DNA of 64,000 bases from Alistipes sp. (GCA_021201825.1 JAJQED010000028.1:62001-126000); one strand, 5' to 3'; counted from the stretch's first letter, positions 47,207 to 56,282 are shown. Numbers and translations are program-made. The notes: generated from the sequence alone by a model not told the origin.

Positions 47207-47228
47207 TCGCGGTACAGATATATTAAGA

Positions 47229-47257
47229 CAAAGCCGGGCAGAAGCCCGGCTTTATTA
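47229..47257. terminator. Bidirectional terminator after gapA
   Basis: AAAGCCGGGC with GCCCGGCTTT, 4-nt loop, then TATTATTTT on the plus strand; it can also serve the convergent SLOG gene. Confidence 0.9.
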
Positions 47258-47273
47258 TTTTCAGCCCTGCCGT

Positions 47274-47834
47274 TCAAAGCAGGTTCACCACCCTGTGGCC
47301 GGCTTTCAAGGCCTTTTTAACCGTGTAGCGGGTTCCACCGGGAGTGCCGTCGTAACAGCAAACCAGTACCGAGCTATGGGCCACAAGCAAGTCGTTGCGC
47401 AGATGGAAACAATCCTGACGGTACTCCGGGCATACGGTATATATCCCCGACGCTGAGGCAAGCACTTTTTCGTAGTCCTCCCGGTCCCGTTCACCGAACC
47501 TTGCGGCCTGGCCCGGGTGCGGCACCAGAGCCAGAAGATCCACGGGGTATCCCGCCCGGATAAGCCTGCGGACGGCCATCCCTGCCATAAGATCGAACCC
47601 GGCGGCCATCCCGCACAGGAACGTGTGGTACCCCTCCCCCACCAAACCCTCCAGCGCTTTGTCGAGTTTCGAGGCCACCGTATTACTGAAATGTTCGGGG
47701 TCGATAATTTCGGCCCCATGGAATAAGCTGGACTGCACGGGTGCCACAATACGCCGGTGGCCGCTAAACGCCACTGTAGTATCCCTGTCCGTATATATCG
47801 CCGTCAACCGGTTCACGGGCGAAAGATACGCCAT
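47274..47834 (-). CDS. SLOG-domain protein (DUF1273/YpsA-like)
   Basis: 186 residues with a Rossmann-like SLOG fold: TVAFSGHRRIV at the N-terminal nucleotide-binding strand, FLCGMAAGFDLMAG, ALVPHPGQAARFGERD, and VCCYDGTPGGTRYTVKKAL near the end. This is the DUF1273/YpsA group; relatives are thought to bind nucleotide-derived ligands, and many occur near defence or cell-division genes. No partner gene is visible here. Convergent with gapA. Confidence 0.85.
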   Translation of the reverse strand: MAYLSPVNRLTAIYTDRDTTVAFSGHRRIVAPVQSSLFHGAEIIDPEHFSNTVASKLDKALEGLVGEGYHTFLCGMAAGFDLMAGMAVRRLIRAGYPVDLLALVPHPGQAARFGERDREDYEKVLASASGIYTVCPEYRQDCFHLRNDLLVAHSSVLVCCYDGTPGGTRYTVKKALKAGHRVVNLL

Positions 47835-48009
47835 TCGGTCCGGAAAATAAAATTAGGAAAGCTCCACGATTTTCCGTAAATTAACGGTAGGCCGCCCGCC
47901 GCCACGGCCGACGGTGGCTTTTGGAACCATATTTGATATTATACGTGGGTCGGGCGGGATTTCACCGTCCGTATTCGGAATAATTTGAATAACTAAAAAA
48001 CTTACGATC

Positions 48010-48228
48010 ATGAAATCGATTTTCGCATTTTTGGGCGGTGCAATGGCAGGCGCCGCAGCGGCACTTTTGATGGCCCCCGAACGGGGTGAGGTAACCAGGC
48101 GCAAACTCCGCCACATGATGAACAACCACGTAACCCGTGCCGAATGGGAACTGCAGGCCGCCCGGATGAAAGCCGACCGCGCGGCACGCGAAGCGATCCA
48201 CGATTTGGCCGACTCAGCTAAAGTCTGA
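48010..48228 (+). CDS. YtxH-domain small membrane protein
   Basis: 72 residues. One glycine/alanine-rich membrane helix (SIFAFLGGAMAGAAAALLM) is followed by the APERGEVTRRKLR motif of YtxH proteins and a charged helix. YtxH-like proteins are linked to general stress in other bacteria; function is unclear. First gene of a three-gene set, separated by 2 bp from the next. Confidence 0.85.
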   Translation: MKSIFAFLGGAMAGAAAALLMAPERGEVTRRKLRHMMNNHVTRAEWELQAARMKADRAAREAIHDLADSAKV

Positions 48229-48230
48229 CC

Positions 48231-48605
48231 ATGAAAGAAACGGGCGGGCCGGTAGACAGCGGCCGCATTGCCGACGATGTGAAGCAGTACGTGAACATGC
48301 GTATCGCTTCGGTGAAGCTGGCGATGGTCGAGGGGCTGAGCAGGATCAGCGGCAACGCCGTCCGTATCCTGGTATTCCTCTTCCTGTGCCTGATGGGATT
48401 GCTGGCACTGGGTGTGGCCCTTATCGCCTCGCTGGCCACCGTTGTGGGCGGCACGGCGATAGCCGCGCTCATCGTCGGCATCGTACTCATTATAGTCGCG
48501 CTACTGGTACTTATGGCCAAAAAGCTGTTTATCAACCCTATGGTTGCCATGTTCAGCGAAATGTTCTTCAAACCCCGCAAGCACGAACACGATGAAGAAG
48601 AATAA
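48231..48605 (+). CDS. Holin-X/phage-holin-family-like membrane protein
   Basis: 124 residues. A short amphipathic N-terminus (DVKQYVNMRIASVKLAMVEG), two long membrane helices (ILVFLFLCLMGLLALGVALI and VGGTAIAALIVGIVLIIVAL), and a charged tail. This is the Bacteroidetes version of the 'phage holin family'/Holin-X group, a name given by similarity; no lysis genes are near, so a lysis role is unlikely. It overlaps the next gene by 14 bp. Confidence 0.82.
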   Translation: MKETGGPVDSGRIADDVKQYVNMRIASVKLAMVEGLSRISGNAVRILVFLFLCLMGLLALGVALIASLATVVGGTAIAALIVGIVLIIVALLVLMAKKLFINPMVAMFSEMFFKPRKHEHDEEE

Positions 48606-48864
48606 GCTCGGCAAACGCTACTGCAAGATATCGACCCTGGACGAACTGGAACTCGAGCGCGACCGCCTGGCTTACAGGATCGGGCTCAAGGAGGTCGATA
48701 TGGAACACCAGTGGGAGGATATAAAGGAATCCCTGACCTTTTCCAATATCTGCCGGACTGTCTGGAACCGCATCGAGGGTCCGCGTCTTGCGCTCACCCA
48801 CGGGTTCAACGTCTTTTCGGCTCTGTTCCGTAAAAAGAGGAAAAAACACAGCTGTTCCCTTTAA
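48592..48864 (+). CDS. Small hypothetical soluble protein
   Basis: 90 residues, start ATG 48592 inside the end of the holin-like gene. It opens MKKNKLGKRYCKISTLDELE with a helix rich in E/R/L, and ends in a basic RKKRKKHSCSL. I know no family name, but small basic proteins follow YtxH-holin pairs in other Bacteroidales. The function may involve the inner face of the membrane. Confidence 0.75.
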   Translation: MKKNKLGKRYCKISTLDELELERDRLAYRIGLKEVDMEHQWEDIKESLTFSNICRTVWNRIEGPRLALTHGFNVFSALFRKKRKKHSCSL

Positions 48865-48883
48865 CCGGGTGCCGCCACACAGG

Positions 48884-48922
48884 AAAATAAGGAAGCCGCA
48901 GAGCGGCTTCCTTATTTTTTTC
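48884..48922 (+). terminator. Strong rho-independent terminator
   Basis: A 16-bp perfect stem (AAAATAAGGAAGCCGC with its complement, loop AGA) ending in a T run, 20 bp after the small operon. Confidence 0.95.
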
Positions 48923-48932
48923 CCTACATTTC

Positions 48933-49074
48933 CGTCATTGCTTTCCCGTCATTGTGAGGAGCGTTAGTGACGAAGCAATCTCATATTCCTTTTCCGTCAT
49001 TGCGAACCAGTGAAGCAATCTTCTTCAAACCAGAGATTGCCACGCAAAGCCTCACGGCTTCGCTCGCAATGACG
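48933..49074. repeat. Palindromic CGTCATTGC-type dispersed repeat
   Basis: Three copies of CGTCATTG (48933, 48947, 48995) and two of GAAGCAATCT (48972, 49012) face the complements AGATTGC (49034) and CGCAATGACG (49065-49074). The segment 48995-49074 can fold into one large hairpin. This type of repeat occurs scattered between genes in many bacteria. Confidence 0.75.
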
Positions 49075-49258
49075 AGGATAGAGGTGGAGAAGCCACACAA
49101 AGCCTCATGGCTTCGCTCGCAAGTATTAGGCAGAGGTTAAGACACTGGGGCAAAGCCTCCCGGCTTGCCTCCCAATGACGCGGGTAGAGGTGGAGAAGTC
49201 GCGGCTACACCCCACGGCTACCCACCCAAGGAAGTGGGCAGAGGCGACAGTGGCCGGT
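49046..49258. repeat. Degenerate 53-bp tandem repeat, four copies
   Basis: Units begin at 49046, 49099, 49152 and 49206, with lengths 53, 53, 54 and about 53. Shared core: AAAGCCTCACGGCTTCGCTC, then AGAGGTGGAGAAG. Copies 1 and 2 are closest; copy 4 is the most diverged (TACACCCCACGGCTACCCAC). The array overlaps the palindromic repeat and ends 46 bp from the stop of the giant gene. The rest of the gap 48865-49304 holds no gene. Confidence 0.75.
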
Positions 49259-49304
49259 TTACAGGGATTTTAGAATTTAAACCCCATTGGGTAATTCCCC
49301 TCCT

Positions 49305-52300
49305 TTACTTCTGGGAATTGCGGGTACCGGCAGTTTGTCTGTCGTTCTTCCCGTTCCCGCTGGCCGGAGCGTTACCGTTTGCGGGATCGCCCCCTTTTTC
49401 GTCGAGATACTTCACCACGGCATACTTGGCGGCGGCAATGGTCTCGCGGTTCACTTTCTCTATCACACTGCCGCGGGCTATATCGTCCGTAGAGATATAA
49501 TCCTCGAGCAGGAGCAGCTGAACGATCATGTTGTTGATGTTCGTTTCGCGGCTGTACCCGTCGGCGATATAGAGCGAGTCCACTTTCTCGGAGAATTCCC
49601 GGGCGAAATCCGGATAGTTCGGCAGGCTCATCAACTCCTCGAACGTCTCGCTGAAGCTGGTCAGCTCTATGTTCAGGTTGGGGTTCACCAACAGTGGGCT
49701 GAATTCCTTACCCTTGTCGCACGGGGTGAAATCCACCAGGTTGCTGATATCCACTTTCTTACTGCGGTTGTCCATACGCCGCAGGTCGGCTTTGCGCATC
49801 GCCTCCAGCTGGTAGAGGTAGAAGTTGTAACGCCACAGCTCGCTGCTGTTCATATTGCCGTGGAAAATATGGTCGTACTTCTCGTTGAGCAGTTTCTTGA
49901 CCTTTATCTTACCCTCATTGATCTCGGGTTTGCTTATACGTACCTCCTGTATCAGCTGTTTCAGGGCGGCGGCGGCCTTTTGCGGGCCGGTTATCTCGCG
50001 CCCTTTCTTGCCGATCTCGGTAGAGAGCACCCCGCACTGGATAAGCCGCGCCTTGCCCTTGCCGTCTTTGCCGCCGCGCAGACAGTTGATCAGGTGACGT
50101 ACGGTCTCCATCTGGCCCTCCTCGGCGATAAATGGCTGGCCCCCCGGGGTGCTGGCAATCGAGTCGAAGATCGAGCTGAATATCTTACGGTCGATAACCG
50201 CCTCGCCGGTATACTGCACCCCGTGTTCGGTGTGGGCCACCGTGGCGATGAACCGGTTGCGGATCATGTCGAAGTCCACATCCTCGATGGTATGGTCCAT
50301 CCCGGCCACTGTGTATACCTTACCGCAGAAGATCTTACGGACCACGTCCGTGATATCTATCTTCTCGAGAAGTTTATAGGACGAGGCCAGGTAATACTTC
50401 TTCTCGGAGGGCACATAATCCCAGTCCAGGATATCGTCGAGGTAATTACCGTGCCGGGCCATAACATCCACTATGCTCGGGTCCGCCGTGTAGCGCTTGA
50501 GGGTCCGCTGGAAGTTGGGGCCGTCCTGGCTGGTGGCTTTTTCCTTGCGTTCGCCGTGAGCGTCTACATACAGCAGGAAGTTTTCGGGATTGTCGATCCG
50601 GGTAATGCCTCCCTCCTGCTTGGAATAGTTGCTGGCGCTGAGCATGATGTCGATCTTGTACGGCATCGTGATGTCACACATGCCGCTGACCGTCGCCCTG
50701 CGGTTAAGGTCGTCCACGTTGCTGTCGGCACTGGTTTCGAACAGATATCTGTAATATTTGATATAATCCGGATCGAAGTCGGTCGTCCGCGAAAAGTCCC
50801 CCACTTCGGTACCGATTCCGTAGAGGTTCCCTTCGGCGTCCTGGAACTCATGGAACATATCCCCGGCGATCATCTTCACCGAACGTATCCCCTCGAGGTT
50901 GTTGCGCAGCCAGCGCAGCACGAAAGCGGCGATCATCTCGCTCTTGCCAACCCCGCTGTCGCCGTTGATCTCGAGCACGAACACGCTGCCGTCGTTCTCC
51001 TCCACCAGGAAGAGCGACCCGTGGCGCGGGATGCCGCCGATCTCCTTGACTTTTTCGTTTATTACCGTCAGGCGCGGTTTCTTCACGTCACCGAAGTAAT
51101 CCGCCTCGGATTTCAGGGGCGTCACGATGGTCTTGATATTGCCGGTCGGCCCCTTGATGTCGAAATATCCTATCTGCGGGAACGAGATCAATTTTTCGGG
51201 CGCCCCGAGAAGGCTGATCACGTCCGGCACGAAATTCTTAATATCCCCGAGCGATATGTCCTCGGTGTAGTTCAGGCGGTAGTTGTCCGTAAGGTACTTC
51301 ATGTATCCTTTCTGGAAGATCACCAGCTCCTTGACGATACCGTGCTTGACCACCTTACAGCGGTAGTCGTCCGAGTCCATATTGGCCACGAACCTCGCCA
51401 GCCTGTCCACGAAGAACGACGACTCGGGCCGGGGGTTGATGAACCGGATGTATTCGGCCGAATCGTTCGGGTCCGCATCGGCATCCTTTCGCTTTAGCTC
51501 CACCCGGTCGATCTTGTGGAACGGGTATTCGCGCTTTTTGGCGTCCGTCACGATGCGGGTATGTTCCTGCACCGGCTGTTCCGAGGAGATCACCCCGCAC
51601 TTGCTCATCATCCGGTTGATCCATGAGATGCGGCCGCCCTCGAACGTCTCCAGCGCCTTGTTCTCCATCTCGAACCCTTTATAGAGCGATATGCCGTGCT
51701 GTACCATCTCGTTCACGCTCGAATTCTGCTTGCGGAACCGGGTCTCCACCAGGCGTACCATCGTGTGGGCATAACGGTTGTAATAGTCCGTACCCTTGGT
51801 GCGGCGGATCAGGCCGATATAGAACCTGACGACCTTGCGGCTGACACCGTAAATTTCGTCCTCGGCGATCTTGATATCGCGCTTGCGCATGATATAGTTG
51901 CTAATCTCCTGAAGCTGCATGGGCAGTATGCTGGTCACGAACTCCTCGGTGATGAGTTTCACCTCCGAATCGTCACAGCACGCGATACGTTCGCTGAAAT
52001 ACGATAGCCGCGAGCAGACCATCTTATGGAACGAGTCGTCATGGTCCAGCAGGTAGAGGTACATGATCTTGTCCGTGACCTCTTCCGGACGGCTTACCCC
52101 GGCGGCTATCGCGTCCAGGATATACCCGATGCTCTTGTCCGACAGGGCGAGCCCCTCAAACTGGGGAAGCCGGCGAAGCTGGGTCACGAACTCGTCTATC
52201 CATACGTTCAGGTTCAGGTCCGTCAGCTTGACGCCTGTTATCTCCTCGAAGCACTCCCCGGCGGCACGGATTATCTCCCTGCGGCTCGGCTCCAGCGACT

Positions 52301-55300
52301 CTTTCTCGAACGGCAGGTTGAAGTGCAGCAGTATCTCGCGGATATACTTCTTTATTATCGAGTTCAGCCCCTCCAGCTTGGCCTTGTCGAGCGCCGGGTC
52401 CCCCGTCGCGTCGATGGCCACGATCTTCATCTTGCTGTCCGAGAAGAGCAGGTTCTCCATCTCGATCAGGATCTCGCGCATGATATTCATCTCCTCCGGG
52501 TCGTCCAGCACATGGTGGTTGGGCTGGAACGTGCGCTTGTTGGTGATATATTTGAGAATCACCGCCTTGGAGTAGCGTGAACTTACGCTGTTGAAATCCA
52601 GGTCGGCAACGGCCGGGATATTCTTGTAGACCTGCGCCAGCAGGTTCTCGTATATCTTGGTGAATGCGGTGCTGCGGACGAACTGGAACACGTCCGCACA
52701 GCTGCCCACGATATCGCCGTGGAGTTCGATCACCGAATTGGCCGAGCGTCCGATGGTCGTGATCGTAACCCCGCTCTTTTCGGGCGAGGCGTGGTAGAGG
52801 GACCGCACGTCGCGTATCTGCAACGAGGGCGACTTGTCTTTTTTGTACTGCGCCGAGGCCGTGTAATCCTCAAGCAGGCTGTTTATAAAATCGCTGTTGC
52901 GCCTGCACTCGAATATCGAGGCAAGCAGCGCCGTGGATTCCACCTCCTTGTTTGCCGGGTCGGCTTTGGCCTCGGCGAAGCGGAGCCAGTATTTGAGGAA
53001 TATTGCGATAGCGTCCTCCACCTCGGCCGAGAATACCTGCATGCCCTCCTTACCATCGCGTATATAACCACCCACGGCGAACCTTACCAGCCCGGTGGGA
53101 TACGGCACCGTGGCTATACCCCGGTGTTTTGCAAGGAAACCGCAGAACCACAGCATATCGGCATACATCGGCTCCCCTTTGATCCGCAGGTTGAACAGGT
53201 AGACCCCGTCCGAATCCACGATCTCCACACAGTCGGTCCCCATCCGCTTTATCACCTCGGCAGCTTTTTCCTTGGCCATCGACAGGCGGCGCAGGGATTC
53301 CTCGCGGAAGTTCTTGTTGACCCGGAACGCGTTCAGGCTGCGGATAAGTTTTTTCTGGTAATAAGTGAAGAACGGCTGGTCGTGGTATTTGAAGTCATCC
53401 GGCAGGCCCAGGACGTCCAGCTTGTCGAGCGACTGCAGCTCGTCCAGCAGGAACAGGTAGAGCGGCGACCCCTCGAACCCGGCCGTCTTATGCAGCTGGC
53501 TCGAGATGCTCTCGCGGTTGTACTCCTCTGTCTTGTCGATCTGCTCCTTGATGAAGTTTACAAGCGCCTTTTTGATACTGCCCCGCGAAGCGTTCTTCGG
53601 CAGTTTGGCCTCGATACGGTCCTTAATGAATTTAGCCTCCTGCGCGGTCTCGAGTGTATTATTGAGCATCAACAGGGAATTGTTGTTGCCGTGGTCCGCG
53701 CTGTTGCGCCGGCGTGCGAAAGCGGCGAACGGTGCGGCCTCCGGGGTAGTTGCGATCGCCCCCAGCCTGTCTCCCGTTGCACATAGGTTTTTGGTTGTCG
53801 ACAGCGACGATACGGCCCTGATACGGGTCTGCGAGTTAATGTTGTTCATTATGTAACGCGAGATCGTACGCCACTTAGGCTGCCCGCCGTCCTCTATCTT
53901 CACGCTCTCGGCGTACGCCTCGTCGAGGAACAGGGTGATCCGGGACGAGTTGAGGAATTTGAGGAAATTGTTTACCGGCTGAGTATTGAAGCCCGTGTAG
54001 CCCGTCGGATTGTTCGGATCGTTGATCAGTATGGTGGTGTTGTCGCAGAACAGGTCCCACAACGACCCGCTGTCGTCGAACAACGCCAGGGTCGATTTAA
54101 TGCGCATCATCCGGTCCGTCAGGCGGTCATACGCCAGCCGGCCGTCGGGCAGGTTCTCTATCTCGATATCGAACGGGTTGATGTCGAACAGGTCGTCCGG
54201 CAGCAGGTCCTTGTATTCCCATGCCTGCTGGCTGTTATAAATAATGTACGGCTTGGGCCGGCCGCTCGGATTGAACAGCAGGTCCCTGATGATCATCTGC
54301 ACCGAGTCCGAAATGCTCGTTTTGTCCAGGTTGCCCAATGCCGCAAGGAAGTCCTTGACGATCTCCTTATCTTCTTCCTTGAGCGCGAAATACTTGTCGC
54401 GGATACCGAGATCGATCAGGAATTTTTCGAAACGGCCCTTGTTGTCGGCGTCCTTGACGGTTTTGGTCAGGTACTCCTTATATTTCTCCAGGAAGAGGTT
54501 GATCCCGAAATTCTTATGGAAATGGTTCTTGAGTGTTCTCTCGTAGGTGTTAGGGATGATCTCCAGGATCAGCTTGCAGGCATATCGCACCTTGGTCGAC
54601 GCACTGCCGGGTTTGCGTCCGAGCAGGTACTCGCCGTAGGTCTTGATCTGGTTACGGCCGCCCCCCTCGAGAATGGTCACGATGTCGATAAGTTTGTTGC
54701 CGCCGTAAAAGTAGGCTTTCATGCGGCCCTCGAACTCGTCGATAAGCTCCTGTGTCTGGATCTGTTTGCTCTCGGGCTTATGGCAGTTCTCAAGGAAGAA
54801 TATAAAATCGCGCAGTTTCTCGAGCGAATATTTGTCCTGCACCACCTGGCGCGAGAACGCGTCGAGTTTGAACAGCGTTATGCGTTTATCCGGGTCGGAT
54901 GCGTCGCCGGTCTGTTCGGTGAGCATGTGGTCCAGCTCGGCGGCATAGACCGCTATCTGGGCTTCGATCTTCTCCCGGAACTCATTGAGGAAGCTCGGGT
55001 TGACGTTCTCCAGGATCAGGCGCAGGTTGAGCTGCGTACTGGCCGGGGACCCGAGTTTTTTGGTATGGACCTTATCGAGCGTATTTATAATGCCGTTGTG
55101 GAAGCAGAACACCAGCGAAGTGTTGGAGCTCCGCGACTCTTTCGAGTCGTCCACGATAACCAGACGGGTCAATAGCGGGAACCATTTCTCCCCCGAATAG
55201 TGGTTAATGCGGGCGTGCGGCACCTTGACAACGAAAACGCTCGTGGTGTCGGCCGTCATCTGTTCGTAGAGGTCGTCCGGGGCGGGTGCATCACACACGA

Positions 55301-56033
55301 CCACGGCCGCCGGATCGAACACCTCGCCCTTGAGCAGTTCCACCGCCTTGTCGGCATTACCCGAAACCACCGTGCGTATAAGCCCGTTGAGCCCCTTGAA
55401 GTTGACCGTCCAGCAACTGCGGTTCAAAAAGTCCCTCTTCTCAGCCTTGGTCGTGTAATGGGTACTCTGGCTGATCATCTGCTCCAGGGTATCCATCATA
55501 TAGTTCCAGTGGGCCTCGTTGATATCGCCCGTGACGCCGATCACGTCGCGGTACTTCCGCAGGTCGCGCACGTGCCCGCCAAGCTGTAGCTTGGACATGA
55601 AGTCGATGGTCGAATTGGTAACCGGAGGGGTACCGACCGAAAAGTCGTGGCCGTCCCGGATGTTCTGCAGCAGCCGTTTGTTGGCCGGGGTGGTTCCGTC
55701 GGTATCCACCAGCTCGTCGATACGCTTAACGAACCGGCCCCGCTTGGCGCTCAGTTCGAAAGCCTTCGAATCGTTGTGCGGGATAAGCATCAGGGAGACA
55801 TCCACATAACCGGGGATATCCTCACGGAAGCGCAGCAGATATTTGTTTATCTCGGACTGCTGGCGGGCCGGGTCGTCCGGCTCCTCCATACAGAGTTTGA
55901 CGAAATTGGTCAGGTTGTCGAAAATATGCCTCGGCAGGAATATCTCCGCCCGTTCGCCCAGCGACGTATAAAGGTTAAGGAGTTGCTTTGCCTCGTTGCT
56001 AAGGAACGCTTTGGGTTCACCGTTGATCTTCAT
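49305..56033 (-). CDS. Giant 2242-residue protein: PLP aminotransferase-like domain plus HprK/PEPCK-type P-loop domain
   Basis: Unusually large cytoplasmic protein, with no signal peptide or membrane helix seen. Residues 1-590 are unassigned and helix-rich. About 590-1110 is a fold-type I aminotransferase-like domain with NDPNNPTG (671-678), LDEAY (703-707), the PLP lysine in LSTTKNLCATGDRLG (Lys748; Arg756 for the phosphate) and a carboxylate-binding-type arginine in GLVRFAVGG (Arg984). About 1110-1640 is unassigned and helical. About 1640-2050 has EINGDSGVGKSE (P-loop 1691-1698), very like the HPr kinase P-loop and PEPCK relatives, then AGDMFHEFQDAEG. The tail is Gly/Asn-rich. Start ATG 56033 is chosen; a TTG lies 14 codons upstream. 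No stops or frameshifts, so it is intact and under selection. Function unknown; the aminotransferase part might be catalytic or a ligand sensor. Confidence 0.85.
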   Translation of the reverse strand: MKINGEPKAFLSNEAKQLLNLYTSLGERAEIFLPRHIFDNLTNFVKLCMEEPDDPARQQSEINKYLLRFREDIPGYVDVSLMLIPHNDSKAFELSAKRGRFVKRIDELVDTDGTTPANKRLLQNIRDGHDFSVGTPPVTNSTIDFMSKLQLGGHVRDLRKYRDVIGVTGDINEAHWNYMMDTLEQMISQSTHYTTKAEKRDFLNRSCWTVNFKGLNGLIRTVVSGNADKAVELLKGEVFDPAAVVVCDAPAPDDLYEQMTADTTSVFVVKVPHARINHYSGEKWFPLLTRLVIVDDSKESRSSNTSLVFCFHNGIINTLDKVHTKKLGSPASTQLNLRLILENVNPSFLNEFREKIEAQIAVYAAELDHMLTEQTGDASDPDKRITLFKLDAFSRQVVQDKYSLEKLRDFIFFLENCHKPESKQIQTQELIDEFEGRMKAYFYGGNKLIDIVTILEGGGRNQIKTYGEYLLGRKPGSASTKVRYACKLILEIIPNTYERTLKNHFHKNFGINLFLEKYKEYLTKTVKDADNKGRFEKFLIDLGIRDKYFALKEEDKEIVKDFLAALGNLDKTSISDSVQMIIRDLLFNPSGRPKPYIIYNSQQAWEYKDLLPDDLFDINPFDIEIENLPDGRLAYDRLTDRMMRIKSTLALFDDSGSLWDLFCDNTTILINDPNNPTGYTGFNTQPVNNFLKFLNSSRITLFLDEAYAESVKIEDGGQPKWRTISRYIMNNINSQTRIRAVSSLSTTKNLCATGDRLGAIATTPEAAPFAAFARRRNSADHGNNNSLLMLNNTLETAQEAKFIKDRIEAKLPKNASRGSIKKALVNFIKEQIDKTEEYNRESISSQLHKTAGFEGSPLYLFLLDELQSLDKLDVLGLPDDFKYHDQPFFTYYQKKLIRSLNAFRVNKNFREESLRRLSMAKEKAAEVIKRMGTDCVEIVDSDGVYLFNLRIKGEPMYADMLWFCGFLAKHRGIATVPYPTGLVRFAVGGYIRDGKEGMQVFSAEVEDAIAIFLKYWLRFAEAKADPANKEVESTALLASIFECRRNSDFINSLLEDYTASAQYKKDKSPSLQIRDVRSLYHASPEKSGVTITTIGRSANSVIELHGDIVGSCADVFQFVRSTAFTKIYENLLAQVYKNIPAVADLDFNSVSSRYSKAVILKYITNKRTFQPNHHVLDDPEEMNIMREILIEMENLLFSDSKMKIVAIDATGDPALDKAKLEGLNSIIKKYIREILLHFNLPFEKESLEPSRREIIRAAGECFEEITGVKLTDLNLNVWIDEFVTQLRRLPQFEGLALSDKSIGYILDAIAAGVSRPEEVTDKIMYLYLLDHDDSFHKMVCSRLSYFSERIACCDDSEVKLITEEFVTSILPMQLQEISNYIMRKRDIKIAEDEIYGVSRKVVRFYIGLIRRTKGTDYYNRYAHTMVRLVETRFRKQNSSVNEMVQHGISLYKGFEMENKALETFEGGRISWINRMMSKCGVISSEQPVQEHTRIVTDAKKREYPFHKIDRVELKRKDADADPNDSAEYIRFINPRPESSFFVDRLARFVANMDSDDYRCKVVKHGIVKELVIFQKGYMKYLTDNYRLNYTEDISLGDIKNFVPDVISLLGAPEKLISFPQIGYFDIKGPTGNIKTIVTPLKSEADYFGDVKKPRLTVINEKVKEIGGIPRHGSLFLVEENDGSVFVLEINGDSGVGKSEMIAAFVLRWLRNNLEGIRSVKMIAGDMFHEFQDAEGNLYGIGTEVGDFSRTTDFDPDYIKYYRYLFETSADSNVDDLNRRATVSGMCDITMPYKIDIMLSASNYSKQEGGITRIDNPENFLLYVDAHGERKEKATSQDGPNFQRTLKRYTADPSIVDVMARHGNYLDDILDWDYVPSEKKYYLASSYKLLEKIDITDVVRKIFCGKVYTVAGMDHTIEDVDFDMIRNRFIATVAHTEHGVQYTGEAVIDRKIFSSIFDSIASTPGGQPFIAEEGQMETVRHLINCLRGGKDGKGKARLIQCGVLSTEIGKKGREITGPQKAAAALKQLIQEVRISKPEINEGKIKVKKLLNEKYDHIFHGNMNSSELWRYNFYLYQLEAMRKADLRRMDNRSKKVDISNLVDFTPCDKGKEFSPLLVNPNLNIELTSFSETFEELMSLPNYPDFAREFSEKVDSLYIADGYSRETNINNMIVQLLLLEDYISTDDIARGSVIEKVNRETIAAAKYAVVKYLDEKGGDPANGNAPASGNGKNDRQTAGTRNSQK

Positions 56034-56140
56034 ATAGCGGTAATTTGTTATCGTTTTCCGCCGGCTCTGCTGCAATCGCCGCGCCGTGCTTTAAAATTGT
56101 AATAAATATTACAGTATTTTACGCTTTTATTATTACATCA

Positions 56141-56173
56141 CAAATATATGCGAAAAATTCCTGAAAATGCAAG
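56141..56173 (-). promoter_or_regulatory. Promoter of the giant gene
   Basis: TATATTTG (minus, 56148-56141) with CTTG 21 bp upstream, in AT-rich sequence; predicted leader about 100 nt. A plus-strand match TAAATTTG at 56179-56186 could serve the divergent gene. Confidence 0.5.
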
Positions 56174-56282
56174 GATGTTAAATTTGTTTCAATTTTGACA
56201 GAAATATTACAAATATCTTATCGACGGCAAACATCGGTTACCGGAAATTTGGATATATTGTTCCGTAAATTTTAGATGAAAA

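Noticed and set aside
48231..48605. Prophage remnant
   Set aside because: The holin-like protein is of the Holin-X type found in ordinary chromosomes; no other phage gene is nearby.
49046..49258. CRISPR array
   Set aside because: The units are contiguous and diverged, with no unique spacers between identical repeats, and no cas gene is present.
49287..51497. 736-codon open frame on the plus strand opposite the giant gene
   Set aside because: It mirrors the real minus-strand gene, has a low-complexity His/Val/Gly/Arg composition typical of antisense frames in GC-rich DNA, and matches no family.
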